Shown here: positions 54,555 through 63,473 of the stretch, piece by piece | Position numbering within the stretch: the first letter of the stretch is position 1 | Layout of the letters: every line of letters begins with the position of its first letter | Assembly: GCF_042683165.1 (NCBI RefSeq) | Contig: NZ_JBHUIZ010000012.1 | Coordinates: 124,001-188,000, forward strand | Source: Tigheibacillus halophilus | GTDB taxonomy: Bacteria > Bacillota > Bacilli > Bacillales > Amphibacillaceae | Length of the DNA: 64,000 nt | Direction: 5' to 3' | Notes under the pieces: model-generated | Told to the model about the DNA's origin: nothing | What the model saw: only the letters and a program-made list of their open reading frames with translations | Database searches by the model: none | Made by a program: the position numbers and the translations under genes

Positions 54555-56453
54555 ATGCGTCAAGCAGATTTGATTGGAGTTCAATTTCCGGATGGACAGG
54601 TAAATGCATACACGAAAGGGATTTCTGTGAAGGACATTGCATCCGATATTTCTTTTAGGCTGGAAAAGAAGGCAGTGGCTGGAAGAGTGAATGGTGAGTT
54701 GGTTGATATGGCTCACCAACTACAGCAAGATGCAAAGCTGGAAATTTTCACATTGGATTCTGATGAAGGAGTGCAAGTATTGCGTCACACACTTGCCAGC
54801 GTATTGGCTCAAGCGTTAAACAGGCTTTATCCTGAAGCGCAATTGGGTACGGATGCCGTGGCTGGAAATGGCTTTTATGTTGATGTGAAGCTGGAGGAGC
54901 ATATTAAACCTGATGATTTGGCAGCAATCACCAAAGAAATGCATGCTATTATACAAGAAAATTTGGAGGTTCCACGCATTTCAATAGCACACAAAGATGC
55001 GAAAATACGTTTTGCGGATAGGGAAGAGCACTTAAAACTGGAGATACTGAATGAGTTGGATGAGAAACAACCATTGATACTGTATCAACAGGGCGAGTTT
55101 ATCGATCTTGGCGGCAGCCCCTGCTTACCCAGAACGGGAATGATTCCGAAAGCTTTTCAACTGACAGATATATCTGGGGCCTATTGGAAGGGAGATAGCC
55201 AAAATGAAATGCTGCAGCGCATATATGGGTTAGCTTTTGTAAAAAATCAAGCGTTGCTGGACTATTTGCACTTTATCGAGGAAGCAAAGAAACGTGACCA
55301 TCGCCTATTAGGAAAACAGCTGGATCTGTTCATGTTTTCTGAAGAAGCTCCGGGCATGCCGTTTTATCTGCCGAAGGGTCAAATCATTCGTAATGAATTG
55401 GCGTCTTTTTCACGAGAGATGTTTACAAAAGACGGCTACGAAGAGGTTCGCACACCACTGATGATGAATCAGCGGCTTTGGGAAGAATCCGGACATTGGG
55501 ACCACTATCACGAGAATATGTATTTTACAAAAATCGATAACGAGGATTTCGCATTGAAGCCGATGAATTGCCCTGGACATATGCTGATATTCAAAAACAA
55601 ACTGCGTTCTTATCGTGATCTGCCAATTCGTTTAGCAGAATTCGGCCAGGTACATCGTCATGAATTCAGTGGAGCCTTAAATGGTATGTTGCGTGTTCGT
55701 ACATTCTGTCAGGATGATGCCCATATTTTTGTTCACAAAAATCAAATCGAATTAGAAATAAAGGAGGTATTTCGCCAAGTAGACGCCATGTATCAGACAT
55801 TTGGTTTTTCTTATTCAGTTGAGCTCTCTACACGTCCAAAGGATTCTATGGGTGAAGATCATTTATGGGAGATGTCGGAGCAGGCGCTGAAAAAGGTTCT
55901 TGATGAATTACAAATTGCCTACCAGATAAATGCAGGTGACGGAGCTTTCTACGGTCCAAAGATCGATTTTCATATTCAAGATGCATTAAAGAGAAGTCAT
56001 CAATGCGCAACAATCCAGCTTGATTTCCAAATGCCGGAAAAATTCGACCTCACTTATGTGAATGAGAATAATGTAAAAGTTCGGCCTGTTGTCATCCATC
56101 GAGCAATATTTGGCTCTATTGACCGTTTTTTAGGAATCCTGGTTGAACATTTTGCGGGAGCCTTCCCTGTATGGCTTGCGCCCGTGCAAGTCAAAGTGAT
56201 ACCGATCGCAGCTGTGCATCATACGTATTGTATTGGTTTGAAAAGGAAACTGGAGACGCTCGGAATAAGAGTAGCACTAAATGATCGGGACGAAAAACTT
56301 GGCTATAAAATGCGAGAAGCACAGACGCAGAAAATTCCTTACACACTTGTGATTGGCGACAAAGAAATCGCTGATCAAACAGTGAATGTCCGCCGCTTTG
56401 GAAAGAAACAGTCAGAATCACTTGCTGCAGTGGATTTTCAAGAAAGCATTTGA
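54555..56453 (+). CDS. thrS: Threonyl-tRNA synthetase with degenerate editing site
   Basis: 632 residues from ATG 54555, ribosome site AAGGAGG. Domains: TGS (1-65), editing domain (about 70-225), class II catalytic core (KPMNCPGHMLIF with the zinc Cys, HRHEFSGAL, PVVIHRAIFGSIDRF) and the C-terminal anticodon-binding domain. The catalytic zinc ligands are present. In the editing pocket the usual HxxxH is His78-TLA-Ser82, and the usual DLCRGPH is DLGGSPC (184-190), so three of four metal-site-like residues are lost. It is likely a second, stress- or starvation-type ThrRS under T-box control. Confidence 0.92.
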   Translation: MRQADLIGVQFPDGQVNAYTKGISVKDIASDISFRLEKKAVAGRVNGELVDMAHQLQQDAKLEIFTLDSDEGVQVLRHTLASVLAQALNRLYPEAQLGTDAVAGNGFYVDVKLEEHIKPDDLAAITKEMHAIIQENLEVPRISIAHKDAKIRFADREEHLKLEILNELDEKQPLILYQQGEFIDLGGSPCLPRTGMIPKAFQLTDISGAYWKGDSQNEMLQRIYGLAFVKNQALLDYLHFIEEAKKRDHRLLGKQLDLFMFSEEAPGMPFYLPKGQIIRNELASFSREMFTKDGYEEVRTPLMMNQRLWEESGHWDHYHENMYFTKIDNEDFALKPMNCPGHMLIFKNKLRSYRDLPIRLAEFGQVHRHEFSGALNGMLRVRTFCQDDAHIFVHKNQIELEIKEVFRQVDAMYQTFGFSYSVELSTRPKDSMGEDHLWEMSEQALKKVLDELQIAYQINAGDGAFYGPKIDFHIQDALKRSHQCATIQLDFQMPEKFDLTYVNENNVKVRPVVIHRAIFGSIDRFLGILVEHFAGAFPVWLAPVQVKVIPIAAVHHTYCIGLKRKLETLGIRVALNDRDEKLGYKMREAQTQKIPYTLVIGDKEIADQTVNVRRFGKKQSESLAAVDFQESI

Positions 56454-56492
56454 CGTAAAATCACATCACGAAGTGCAGACTGAGCGTACAAA

Positions 56493-56526
56493 TAGGCGCA
56501 GGGACGCAGGTAGTCCTTGCGCCGCC
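56493..56526 (-). terminator. Stem-loop after arsB
   Basis: GGCGCAAGGAC and GTCCCTGCGCC pair on the minus strand around TACCTGC, followed by TATTTG. The same stem can serve thrS from the other side; the T-run is weak. Confidence 0.6.
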
Positions 56527-56530
56527 ATGT

Positions 56531-57823
56531 TCATTGCAAAAGATAGAGCCATATATACAGACCGCTCAGCGTGATGAACAAGGTGGGGATAGTCAACACG
56601 ATGCCGATTCTAAAATAGTATCCCCAAGTGATCCGCACACCTTTTTGTTTTAAAACATGCAGCCACAGCAACGTGGCCAATGATCCGATGGGGGTAATTT
56701 TCGGACCGAGATCAGATCCAATCACATTGGCATAAATAAGCGCTTCTTTCACGGCCCCAGTCGTATTTGCATCCGCAATCGCCAATGCATCGATCATGAC
56801 AGTCGGCAGGTTGTTCATGATGGAAGAGAGGAATGCTGCAATAAAACCCATGCTGATGGTGGCGATGTACATGCCATGACTCGCTGCAAACTGGATCAGG
56901 TCTGTCAGCAATGTCGTCAGTCCGGCATTTCGTAGTCCATAGACAACGACATACATGCCAATGGAAAAGAACACAATTGCCCATGGGGCGCCTTTGAGAA
57001 TCGTTCTTGTCTGCACGACGGTACTTCTGCTGGCAATAATCAGGAAAATGATGGCAATCGCTCCAGCAATGATAGAAACAGGTATCCCGATATATTCACT
57101 GGCGAAGTAGCCGATCAACAATACACTAAGTACGGTCCAGGACAGACGAAAGAGCTGTTTGTCCCTGATCGCTTCTGCAGGCAGTTTTAGCTGTGATATG
57201 TCATATGTTTTCGGTATGCTTTTTCGAAATGCGATATATAAAACGAGCATACTTGCCGCAACACTGAAAAGATTTGGGATAATCATGCGGGAAGCATATG
57301 CTGCAAAGCCAATATCAAAGAAATCAGCTGAAACGATGTTGACCAGGTTGCTGACAATCAAGGGTAAGGAAGTTGTGTCGGCAATGAATCCCGAAGCCAT
57401 GATAAAAGGGAGAATAAGCTTGTCTTTAAGCCTCAGGCTCCGCACCATGGCCAGCACAATTGGTGTCAGGATGAGCGCGGCGCCATCATTTGCAAACAAT
57501 GCTGCTACAACCGCCCCCAGCAGGCTGATTAATACAAACATTTTCATACCGCCGCCGTTTGCGAATTTTGCCATATGTAATGCTGCCCATTCAAAAAAGC
57601 CGATCTCATCCAGTATGAGCGAAATAATGATCAGCGCAACAAACGTTAAAGTGGCATTCCAAACCAGGCTGGTCACATCCAGGACATCGTGAAAATCGAC
57701 CACCCCGGTAATCAATGCTAATGCAGCTCCGATACAAGCGGACCATCCGATGGAGAATCCTTTCGGCTGCCAAATCACAAAAAACAATGTTGCTAAAAAT
57801 ATTAAGATTGCTACATAAACCAT
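56531..57823 (-). CDS. arsB: ArsB-type arsenite efflux permease
   Basis: 430 residues from ATG 57823, 8 bases after AAAGG; GTG 57832 is less likely. About 11-12 helices. The ArsB/ion-transporter family features include FFEWAALHMAKFANGGG, FANDGAALILTPIVLAM and the C-terminal NNLPTVMIDALAIADA ... VIGSDLGPKITPIGSLATLLWLHVL. It exports As(III)/Sb(III). It is downstream of arsR in a two-gene operon; no arsenate reductase or ArsD/A gene is present. Confidence 0.9.
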   Translation of the reverse strand: MVYVAILIFLATLFFVIWQPKGFSIGWSACIGAALALITGVVDFHDVLDVTSLVWNATLTFVALIIISLILDEIGFFEWAALHMAKFANGGGMKMFVLISLLGAVVAALFANDGAALILTPIVLAMVRSLRLKDKLILPFIMASGFIADTTSLPLIVSNLVNIVSADFFDIGFAAYASRMIIPNLFSVAASMLVLYIAFRKSIPKTYDISQLKLPAEAIRDKQLFRLSWTVLSVLLIGYFASEYIGIPVSIIAGAIAIIFLIIASRSTVVQTRTILKGAPWAIVFFSIGMYVVVYGLRNAGLTTLLTDLIQFAASHGMYIATISMGFIAAFLSSIMNNLPTVMIDALAIADANTTGAVKEALIYANVIGSDLGPKITPIGSLATLLWLHVLKQKGVRITWGYYFRIGIVLTIPTLFITLSGLYIWLYLLQ

Positions 57824-57854
57824 TCCAGTCACCTTTCAGTCATGAATTTTAACA

Positions 57855-58172
57855 TTAATCGCAGGTCATACGCTGAACTCTCATCTTAAGTGGCGGAAGC
57901 ATGCTGTACAAATGAAGCAGCAATGGGTAAAATGCATGCTGCTTATTCAATGCATAATACATCCATTTGCCTTTACGAGTTTCCTGGATGATACCTGTCT
58001 GCTTTAGTCGCTTTAAGTGCTGGCTCACTGCAGGCTGGCTCATTTCCAGCAGTGCCACCAATTCACATACACAAAGCGCCTCCTGCATCATCAAATATCT
58101 GATGATTTTCAAGCGGTTTTCATCCGCCGCTGCTTTTAGGCATGTTACCGTATCAGGAAGATCCAACCTCAT
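57855..58172 (-). CDS. arsR: ArsR-type arsenical repressor
   Basis: 105 residues from ATG 58172. AGGAGG is only 2 bases away from it, so TTG 58166 (8 bases away) is a real alternative. ArsR winged helix with the metalloid site Cys34-Val-Cys36 (ALCVCELVALLEMSQPAVSQHLKRL) in the alpha3 helix, and two more Cys upstream and at the C-terminus. It represses arsR-arsB until As(III) or Sb(III) binds. Confidence 0.9.
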   Translation of the reverse strand: MRLDLPDTVTCLKAAADENRLKIIRYLMMQEALCVCELVALLEMSQPAVSQHLKRLKQTGIIQETRKGKWMYYALNKQHAFYPLLLHLYSMLPPLKMRVQRMTCD

Positions 58173-58175
58173 CGC

Positions 58176-58210
58176 CTCCTTTAATATATAAATGTATGCG
58201 TATATATATA
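58176..58210 (-). promoter_or_regulatory. AT-rich dyad before arsR
   Basis: The stretch has two TATATA-type arms around GTATGCGTA (for example ATATATAAATGTATGCGTATATATAT read loosely as an imperfect dyad) directly upstream of the arsR ribosome site. It is a candidate ArsR operator; the match to known sites is not close. Confidence 0.3.
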
Positions 58211-58321
58211 GTTATTTTATCTTTTATTATACATATAATATATAAGTATTTCATTATATGTGTAAAGAGATTAGTCCTAAAAAATGATTTTCAATATATT
58301 GATGTTATAAGAGGAAAAGCA

Positions 58322-58349
58322 TAAAAAAACCCCCGCCACTTGGCAGGGA
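58322..58349 (-). terminator. Terminator of the iron uptake operon
   Basis: On the minus strand CCCTGCC-AAGT-GGCGGGG followed by seven T, 8 bases past the last permease gene. Confidence 0.88.
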
Positions 58350-58356
58350 AGCTGCA

Positions 58357-59364
58357 CTATTTTCTAAGCAATAAGTAAATGAAATACGGCGCACCAAGAA
58401 TAGCAACGATGATGCCAGCAGGGACACCATTTGGTTCCAATATGTTATGTCCAATCGTATCGGCGAATAATAGCAGCCAGCCACCGATACAAATCGCAAT
58501 CGGCAAGAACAACTGATGTCTTGGGCCGACTAACGCCTTGGCAATATGCGGTGCCATCAGTCCGACAAAAGCTATCCCGCCAGTGACGGCGACAGCTGAA
58601 GCGGCTAATGCAACCGCAGTGATGAGCAAATAAATACGTTCCTTTTCTACATGCATGCCTACGCCGATCGATACAGGTTCACTTAGGCTGAAGATGTTGA
58701 GCTGTTGTGACTTATAAAGCGTGAATGGTATCAAAATGACCAGCCAGGGCAGCAACGCCCAAATGAATGGCCAATCCGTCCCCCAAATATTGCCAGCCAG
58801 CCAGGTGGAAATAAAATCTACTTTTTCTCTTTCTGCAGATGAAGTTAAGACAATCATCACACCGGAAAGAGCCATAGAAAACCCGACCCCTGTGAGAATC
58901 AACTTCATTGGTTGTAAGCCTGTCCGTTTGCTGTAGGAGAAAATGTAAATCAATATTACCGTTAAGAAAGCCCCGCAAAAAGCCACCAGCGGCAGTATGT
59001 AGACAAATGATGCGACATCAACAGGGAAAAACAAAAAGAAGATAGCGATGGCAACGCCCGCACCGGAATTAATGCCGATAATCCCGGGATCTGCTAAATC
59101 ATTACGGGTCAATGTCTGCAAAATGGCACCGGAAAGTGCAAGTGCCATACCAGCGAGTAAGGTGATGATCATTCTAGGCATACGTAACGAAAACAGGATG
59201 AAGTTTTCTTTGAAAGTTCCCTGGCCGAACAAAGCAGGGAGCAAGCGCTCATAGGACAAGGTGGAATACCCAAGTCCCAAACTGATAACAGCTGTTGCGA
59301 TCATAACGGCGAGCAGCAAGATCATAAAGAGGCGCTGTTTTTTGATTAACTTTGAATTAATCAT
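58357..59364 (-). CDS. Iron-siderophore ABC permease (FhuG/FecD-like)
   Basis: 335 residues, ATG 59364, overlapping the preceding permease stop in an ATGA arrangement. FecCD family: PRMIITLLAGMALALSGAILQTLTRNDLADPGIIGINSGAG and GGIAFVGLMAPHIAKALVGPRHQ (ATPase-coupling loop), about ten helices. It pairs with the upstream permease to form the membrane channel for an Fe(III)-siderophore. Last gene of the operon. Confidence 0.9.
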   Translation of the reverse strand: MINSKLIKKQRLFMILLLAVMIATAVISLGLGYSTLSYERLLPALFGQGTFKENFILFSLRMPRMIITLLAGMALALSGAILQTLTRNDLADPGIIGINSGAGVAIAIFFLFFPVDVASFVYILPLVAFCGAFLTVILIYIFSYSKRTGLQPMKLILTGVGFSMALSGVMIVLTSSAEREKVDFISTWLAGNIWGTDWPFIWALLPWLVILIPFTLYKSQQLNIFSLSEPVSIGVGMHVEKERIYLLITAVALAASAVAVTGGIAFVGLMAPHIAKALVGPRHQLFLPIAICIGGWLLLFADTIGHNILEPNGVPAGIIVAILGAPYFIYLLLRK

Positions 59365-60368
59365 GTGAATGCTTTGCCCCCTTTATGCAGGATAAATAAA
59401 AAGAAGGGCAGGCCAAGGATGGCGACAATGGCTGCTACAGGTGTTTCTAAAGGTGCATATAATGTTCTTCCGACTGTATCTGCGAGTGACATGAAAATGG
59501 CACCGATGATAATGGAGGTTGGAATAATATACCGATAATCTGTGCCGACAATGGCGCGGACGATATGGGGTATCATCAAACCAATGAAAGCCATATTGCC
59601 TACTAATGCGACCGCCGCTCCAGCCAAAATCACGATGGCGATAAATAGGGCGAATTTTACTCGGCCTGTATGCTGGCCAAGTCCAATAGCAACCTCTTCA
59701 TTCAAACTCAGTATAGTCACCTGTCTGGATAAAAAAATCGCGATGATGATGCCTGCTGCGATAGCAGGAGCAATGATTTGCAATTGTATCCATGTGGTTC
59801 CAATTGCACCTCCGGCAGTCCACATGGAAATGTTCTTCGACACTTTGAAATACAGTCCGACGCCATCAGCAAGTGCTTGCAGAAACGTCGATACAGCGGC
59901 TCCTGCAAGTACAATTTTGAAGGGAGAAAATCCGCCCTTTTTAGCAGCCCCAATTCCAAATACGATGCCCGCACCAGCGGCCGCCCCGATAAAACAGGCA
60001 ATCATGATGCCAAAGGGAGACAGGGAAGGGAGCATCGCCAGAGAAACCGCAAGGGCTGCATTCGCACCTCCGGTCAACCCAAGTAGACCGGGGTCAGCCA
60101 AGGGGTTTCTTGTCATCCCCTGCATGATTGCCCCGGATACTGCCAAAGCTGCCCCGACAAGCATAACGGCAAGTTCACGAGGTAAACGGATTTCTCTGAT
60201 GATAGAAAGCTGTTCGCCTCCGGCATTGGATATCATCGCTTTCCATACGTCCGGGACAGAAATATCTGCTGCTCCAAAGGTCATGGATAGGAAGAATACA
60301 ACAATCAACCCGATACATCCAATGATGAATTTGTTTATAAATGAAAAAGCGTTCTTTTTTTTCCCCAT
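59361..60368 (-). CDS. Iron-siderophore ABC permease (FhuB/FecC-like)
   Basis: 335 residues, ATG 60368, weak AAAGAGAAG ribosome site. FecCD family: REIRLPRELAVMLVGAALAVSGAIMQGMTRNPLADPGLLG and GNMAFIGLMIPHIVRAIVGTDYR. About ten helices. It is the same length as, but clearly different from, its partner permease, so a heterodimer is expected. It follows the binding-protein gene by 15 bases. Confidence 0.9.
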   Translation of the reverse strand: MGKKKNAFSFINKFIIGCIGLIVVFFLSMTFGAADISVPDVWKAMISNAGGEQLSIIREIRLPRELAVMLVGAALAVSGAIMQGMTRNPLADPGLLGLTGGANAALAVSLAMLPSLSPFGIMIACFIGAAAGAGIVFGIGAAKKGGFSPFKIVLAGAAVSTFLQALADGVGLYFKVSKNISMWTAGGAIGTTWIQLQIIAPAIAAGIIIAIFLSRQVTILSLNEEVAIGLGQHTGRVKFALFIAIVILAGAAVALVGNMAFIGLMIPHIVRAIVGTDYRYIIPTSIIIGAIFMSLADTVGRTLYAPLETPVAAIVAILGLPFFLFILHKGGKAFT

Positions 60369-60383
60369 TATGTCAACTTCTCT

Positions 60384-61313
60384 TTATTTGTTTTTCGAAC
60401 CCAGGAATTTTTCTTTAAAGAAGTCCAGCTGATAGTCCAGTGTTAAAGGATCATTGAAATAGAATTCTTTAGCGTTGGCTACGAATAAATGGTTGTTTTT
60501 AACTGCTGGGATATTTTTAAACGTTTTGGTATCAAGGAATGAGTTGTCTGTATCGTCACTTTTACTCAAGATGACATAATCTCCTGCAAATTCAGGGATG
60601 ACTTCCAAAGACAATGCGTAATACCCGTCCTTCAATGCTTTCTTTTTCACGGCATCCGGCATCTTCAACTTCATTTCTTGATAAAGTATTTCGGTCCCTC
60701 GTCCCCAGTTATCTCCAAAAACGTACATTTGTTTATCGAATTTTTCCAGTACGGAAACAGTTGCGTCCTTGCCGATGACTTTTTTGATGTCTTTTCCAGC
60801 TTGCTGGGCGCGCTCTTTAAAGTCTTTTACCCAGGTCTCTGCCTCTTTTTCTTTATTCAGCAGCTTGCCGATTTCGATATGCTGCTGCAGATAATCGATT
60901 TTTCCATACGTGAATGTAACGGTTGGTGCAATTTTTTTCAGCTTATCTACATTTTTGAGATCGGATAGCCCGATAATCAAATCTGGATTCAGTTCCATGA
61001 TTTTTTCTATATTATCTTCAGAAACTTCTTCAACATCCTTCAATTTATCCTGAAAGCGCGGATTGCTTTTAGACCATGCATCCACGCCGACAACGTTAAC
61101 ACCAAGAGACATGACATTACCGGCAAAAGTGGATAGTACCACAACTCTTTTTGGGTGGGCAGGAACTTTCACGGGCCCATTCTCAGATTGATACGTGATC
61201 GTTTTTTGATCGTCTGCAGCGCTGCCGTTTTTTTCGGAACTGTCTTTGCTTTGTCCACAAGCGCTAAGAAATAGAATGAGACATAAGAGCAGGAATAGGC
61301 TCGTTTTCTTCAT
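60384..61313 (-). CDS. Siderophore-binding lipoprotein (FhuD-like)
   Basis: 309 residues, ATG 61313, with AGAGGAG about 10 bases before. Signal peptide ending in lipobox LSAC (Cys19), then a periplasmic-binding-protein class III fold. VKVPAHPKRVVVLSTF, LNPDLIIGLSDLKNVDKLKKIAPTV and VFGDNWGRGTEILYQEM resemble B. subtilis FhuD, which binds iron-hydroxamates. Its start lies inside the upstream ATPase gene (50-base overlap). The exact siderophore is not determined. Confidence 0.88.
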   Translation of the reverse strand: MKKTSLFLLLCLILFLSACGQSKDSSEKNGSAADDQKTITYQSENGPVKVPAHPKRVVVLSTFAGNVMSLGVNVVGVDAWSKSNPRFQDKLKDVEEVSEDNIEKIMELNPDLIIGLSDLKNVDKLKKIAPTVTFTYGKIDYLQQHIEIGKLLNKEKEAETWVKDFKERAQQAGKDIKKVIGKDATVSVLEKFDKQMYVFGDNWGRGTEILYQEMKLKMPDAVKKKALKDGYYALSLEVIPEFAGDYVILSKSDDTDNSFLDTKTFKNIPAVKNNHLFVANAKEFYFNDPLTLDYQLDFFKEKFLGSKNK

Positions 61314-62115
61314 TGGTTGTTAACTCCTCTGGTCTGATAAGATTATAAGTAATACACATCGGCTTGCCGGTTCTTGGGTCGATACCGATTTCCCCATCAA
61401 TATCAAATACTTGCTGCAGCACTTTTTTAGTAAGGATGGCGTGCGCATCTCCCGTTTTTACGACTTCACCATTTTTTAAAGCGATCATGTGATCAGCAAA
61501 ACGCGCTGCTTGATTTAAATCATGCAGTACCATGACAATGGTCCGTCCTTGTTCTTGGTTGAGATGCTGCAAGAGTTCCAATACTTCCAATTGATGGGCC
61601 ATATCTAAATATGTTGTGGGTTCATCAAGAAAAATGATATCCGTTTCTTGTGCGAGAGCCATTGCGATCCAGACTCTTTGACGCTGCCCTCCGGATAAAG
61701 CGTCGACTTCACGGTGTTTGAAACCAATTGTACCAGTAACCTCAAGCGCCCAATTGATGACTTCATGGTCAGCTGCTTGCAGTCTTCCGAATCCCTTTTG
61801 ATGCGGGAATCGTCCATAGGAGACCAATTCTCCCACGGTCAATCCGCTGGCACTTTCCGGCGTCTGCGGAAGAATAGCCATCTTTTTGGCCAATTGCTTT
61901 GTTCCCAGTTTGGAAATATGTTCACCATCCAGCAAAACTGATCCTGATTCGTGACGAATGATACGCGTGATCGCTTTTAACAGGGTCGATTTACCGCAGC
62001 CATTTGCGCCGATGATCGTAGTGATTTGTTTATCAGGTATTTCTATATTCAGATCTTTGACGATGAGTTGCTCACCATAACCTACATTAATATTTTGAGT
62101 CGCCAAGCGAAACAT
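61264..62115 (-). CDS. fhuC: Iron-siderophore ABC ATPase (FhuC-like)
   Basis: 283 residues from ATG 62115, ribosome site GAGGAGGAA; an in-frame ATG at 62130 lies upstream of that site and is rejected. Walker A IGANGCGKSTLL, signature LSGGQRQRVWIAMAL, Walker B DIIFLDEPTTYLD, H-loop VLHDLN. It energises the two FecCD permeases. First gene of the operon; a Fur box lies 20 bases upstream of its start codon. Its 3' end overlaps the binding-protein gene. Confidence 0.92.
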   Translation of the reverse strand: MFRLATQNINVGYGEQLIVKDLNIEIPDKQITTIIGANGCGKSTLLKAITRIIRHESGSVLLDGEHISKLGTKQLAKKMAILPQTPESASGLTVGELVSYGRFPHQKGFGRLQAADHEVINWALEVTGTIGFKHREVDALSGGQRQRVWIAMALAQETDIIFLDEPTTYLDMAHQLEVLELLQHLNQEQGRTIVMVLHDLNQAARFADHMIALKNGEVVKTGDAHAILTKKVLQQVFDIDGEIGIDPRTGKPMCITYNLIRPEELTTNEENEPIPALMSHSIS

Positions 62116-62134
62116 AAAATTCCTCCTCAAAAAA

Positions 62135-62154
62135 TGAGAATGATTATCATTATC
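62135..62154 (-). promoter_or_regulatory. Fur box upstream of the iron uptake operon
   Basis: GAGAATGATTATCATTATC (62136-62154) matches the classical 19-base Fur consensus at 18 positions. It lies just ahead of the fhuC-like gene and implies repression by Fe(II)-Fur. Confidence 0.88.
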
Positions 62155-62235
62155 GTAAATATAAATTTAATCTGCCTTTTTGTCAATCATTTTTGGGTTG
62201 CAAAATGAGAAAATAACCTGTATATTTAATGTAAT

Positions 62236-62250
62236 TGATAATCATTATCA
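62236..62250 (+). promoter_or_regulatory. Fur box (7-1-7) upstream of the ferredoxin reductase gene
   Basis: TGATAAT-C-ATTATCA is an exact 7-1-7 Fur core as defined in B. subtilis, 17 bases before the start codon. Together with the site about 100 bases to the left it puts both divergent units under Fur. Confidence 0.9.
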
Positions 62251-62266
62251 GTCGTGAGGTGTAATT

Positions 62267-63322
62267 ATGACAAAAGGCGAACAGCGTGACATTTTCGACG
62301 TGACAATTATTGGTGGAGGGCCCGCTGGTCTATACTCTGCATTTTACAGTGGTCTCAGGGAAATGAAAACAAAAGTTATTGAATATCAGCCGGAACTTGG
62401 CGGAAAAGTTCATGTTTATCCCGAAAAGATGGTCTGGGATGTTGGAGGTTTGCCGCCGTTACCCGGACAACAGCTGATAGAAAATATAGTTCAGCAAGGA
62501 TTGACATTCGACCCCGAAGTTGTTTTGAATGAGAAAGTGATCTCCATCAACAAAAACAAAGATGGCATTTTTGAATTGACAGCGGCGTCAGGCCGGATTC
62601 ATTATTCGAAAACAGTCATAGCTGCCGTTGGCGGCGGAATTCTGAATCCGAAAAAATTACAGCTGCGAAATGATAAAAAAATCGAGGCTGCGAATCTGCA
62701 TTACAGTGTTACATCACTCAAGCATTTTAAGGATAAGCGTGTACTTATTTCAGGTGGAGGCAATTCCGCAACCGACTGGGCAAGTGAATTGGCGCCGATT
62801 GCCAAAGAGGTTTTCATTGCATGCAGAAGTGATTTTTCCTGCCATGAATCCCAGTTGACTGAGCTGACCGCCAATGCTGTTGTATGCCTTGTCAATACGA
62901 CGATAACTGATTTGATAACCGGAGCGGATGAAGGATATGTTGAAAAAGCGGTACTGACGAATAACCAGACCGGTGCAGTACAGCAGCTGCCAGTGGACGA
63001 AATCATTGTCAATCATGGCTATGAACGGGATATGTCATTGCTGGAAGAGAGTGAGCTGCATGTGGACATCGTGGATGACTATTTCATTGCGGGATCCAGC
63101 AGCAGTGAGGCATCCGTACCAGGTATGTACGCTGCAGGCGACATTTTGATGCACGATGGTAAATTACACCTGATTGCCGGTGCTTTCCAGGATGCGGCAA
63201 ATGCAGTCAATAAAGCGAAACAATATATCGCACCAGAAGCTACCAAAACGGCAATGGTTTCTTCGCATAATGAATTGCTGACGGAACGTAATGAGAAATT
63301 GGTACGGGAACTAGTAAAATAA
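62267..63322 (+). CDS. Type 2 ferredoxin-NADP(+) reductase (YcgT/YumC-like)
   Basis: 351 residues from ATG 62267, ribosome site GTGAGGTG. Thioredoxin-reductase-like fold: FAD motif VTIIGGGPAGLYSAFYSG, NADP motif RVLISGGGNSATDWASELAP, and C-terminal FAD block GMYAAGDILMHDGKLHLIAGAFQDAANAVNKAK. The CxxC of thioredoxin reductases is absent, as expected for FNR2. Fur control and the divergent siderophore operon suggest it feeds electrons for iron release, as proposed for B. subtilis YcgT. Confidence 0.88.
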   Translation: MTKGEQRDIFDVTIIGGGPAGLYSAFYSGLREMKTKVIEYQPELGGKVHVYPEKMVWDVGGLPPLPGQQLIENIVQQGLTFDPEVVLNEKVISINKNKDGIFELTAASGRIHYSKTVIAAVGGGILNPKKLQLRNDKKIEAANLHYSVTSLKHFKDKRVLISGGGNSATDWASELAPIAKEVFIACRSDFSCHESQLTELTANAVVCLVNTTITDLITGADEGYVEKAVLTNNQTGAVQQLPVDEIIVNHGYERDMSLLEESELHVDIVDDYFIAGSSSSEASVPGMYAAGDILMHDGKLHLIAGAFQDAANAVNKAKQYIAPEATKTAMVSSHNELLTERNEKLVRELVK

Positions 63323-63368
63323 CGTCATTAAAATGGAAGACATGGATGAGGGGATTGGGGCGCATGTG

Positions 63369-63397
63369 AAAGGGATGCTATCTCAATCCCTTTTTTG
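63369..63397 (+). terminator. Terminator of the ferredoxin reductase gene
   Basis: AAAGGGAT-GCTATCTCA-ATCCCTTTTTTG. Confidence 0.88.
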
Positions 63398-63473
63398 TTT
63401 GGTGAAGCGTCCAGATGCGGACGTGATATAATAAATTTAGAAATACATAACATTGCAGAAAGAGCGTGAAACA

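Noticed and set aside
57159..57692. Plus-strand open frame of 177 codons opposite arsB
   Set aside because: It is an antisense shadow of a well-supported membrane protein gene, without start signals.
59542..60432. Plus-strand open frame of 296 codons opposite the iron permease and binding-protein genes
   Set aside because: It is a shadow of the FecCD permease codons: composition is Ala/Pro/Ile/Met-rich, with no ribosome site and no family features.
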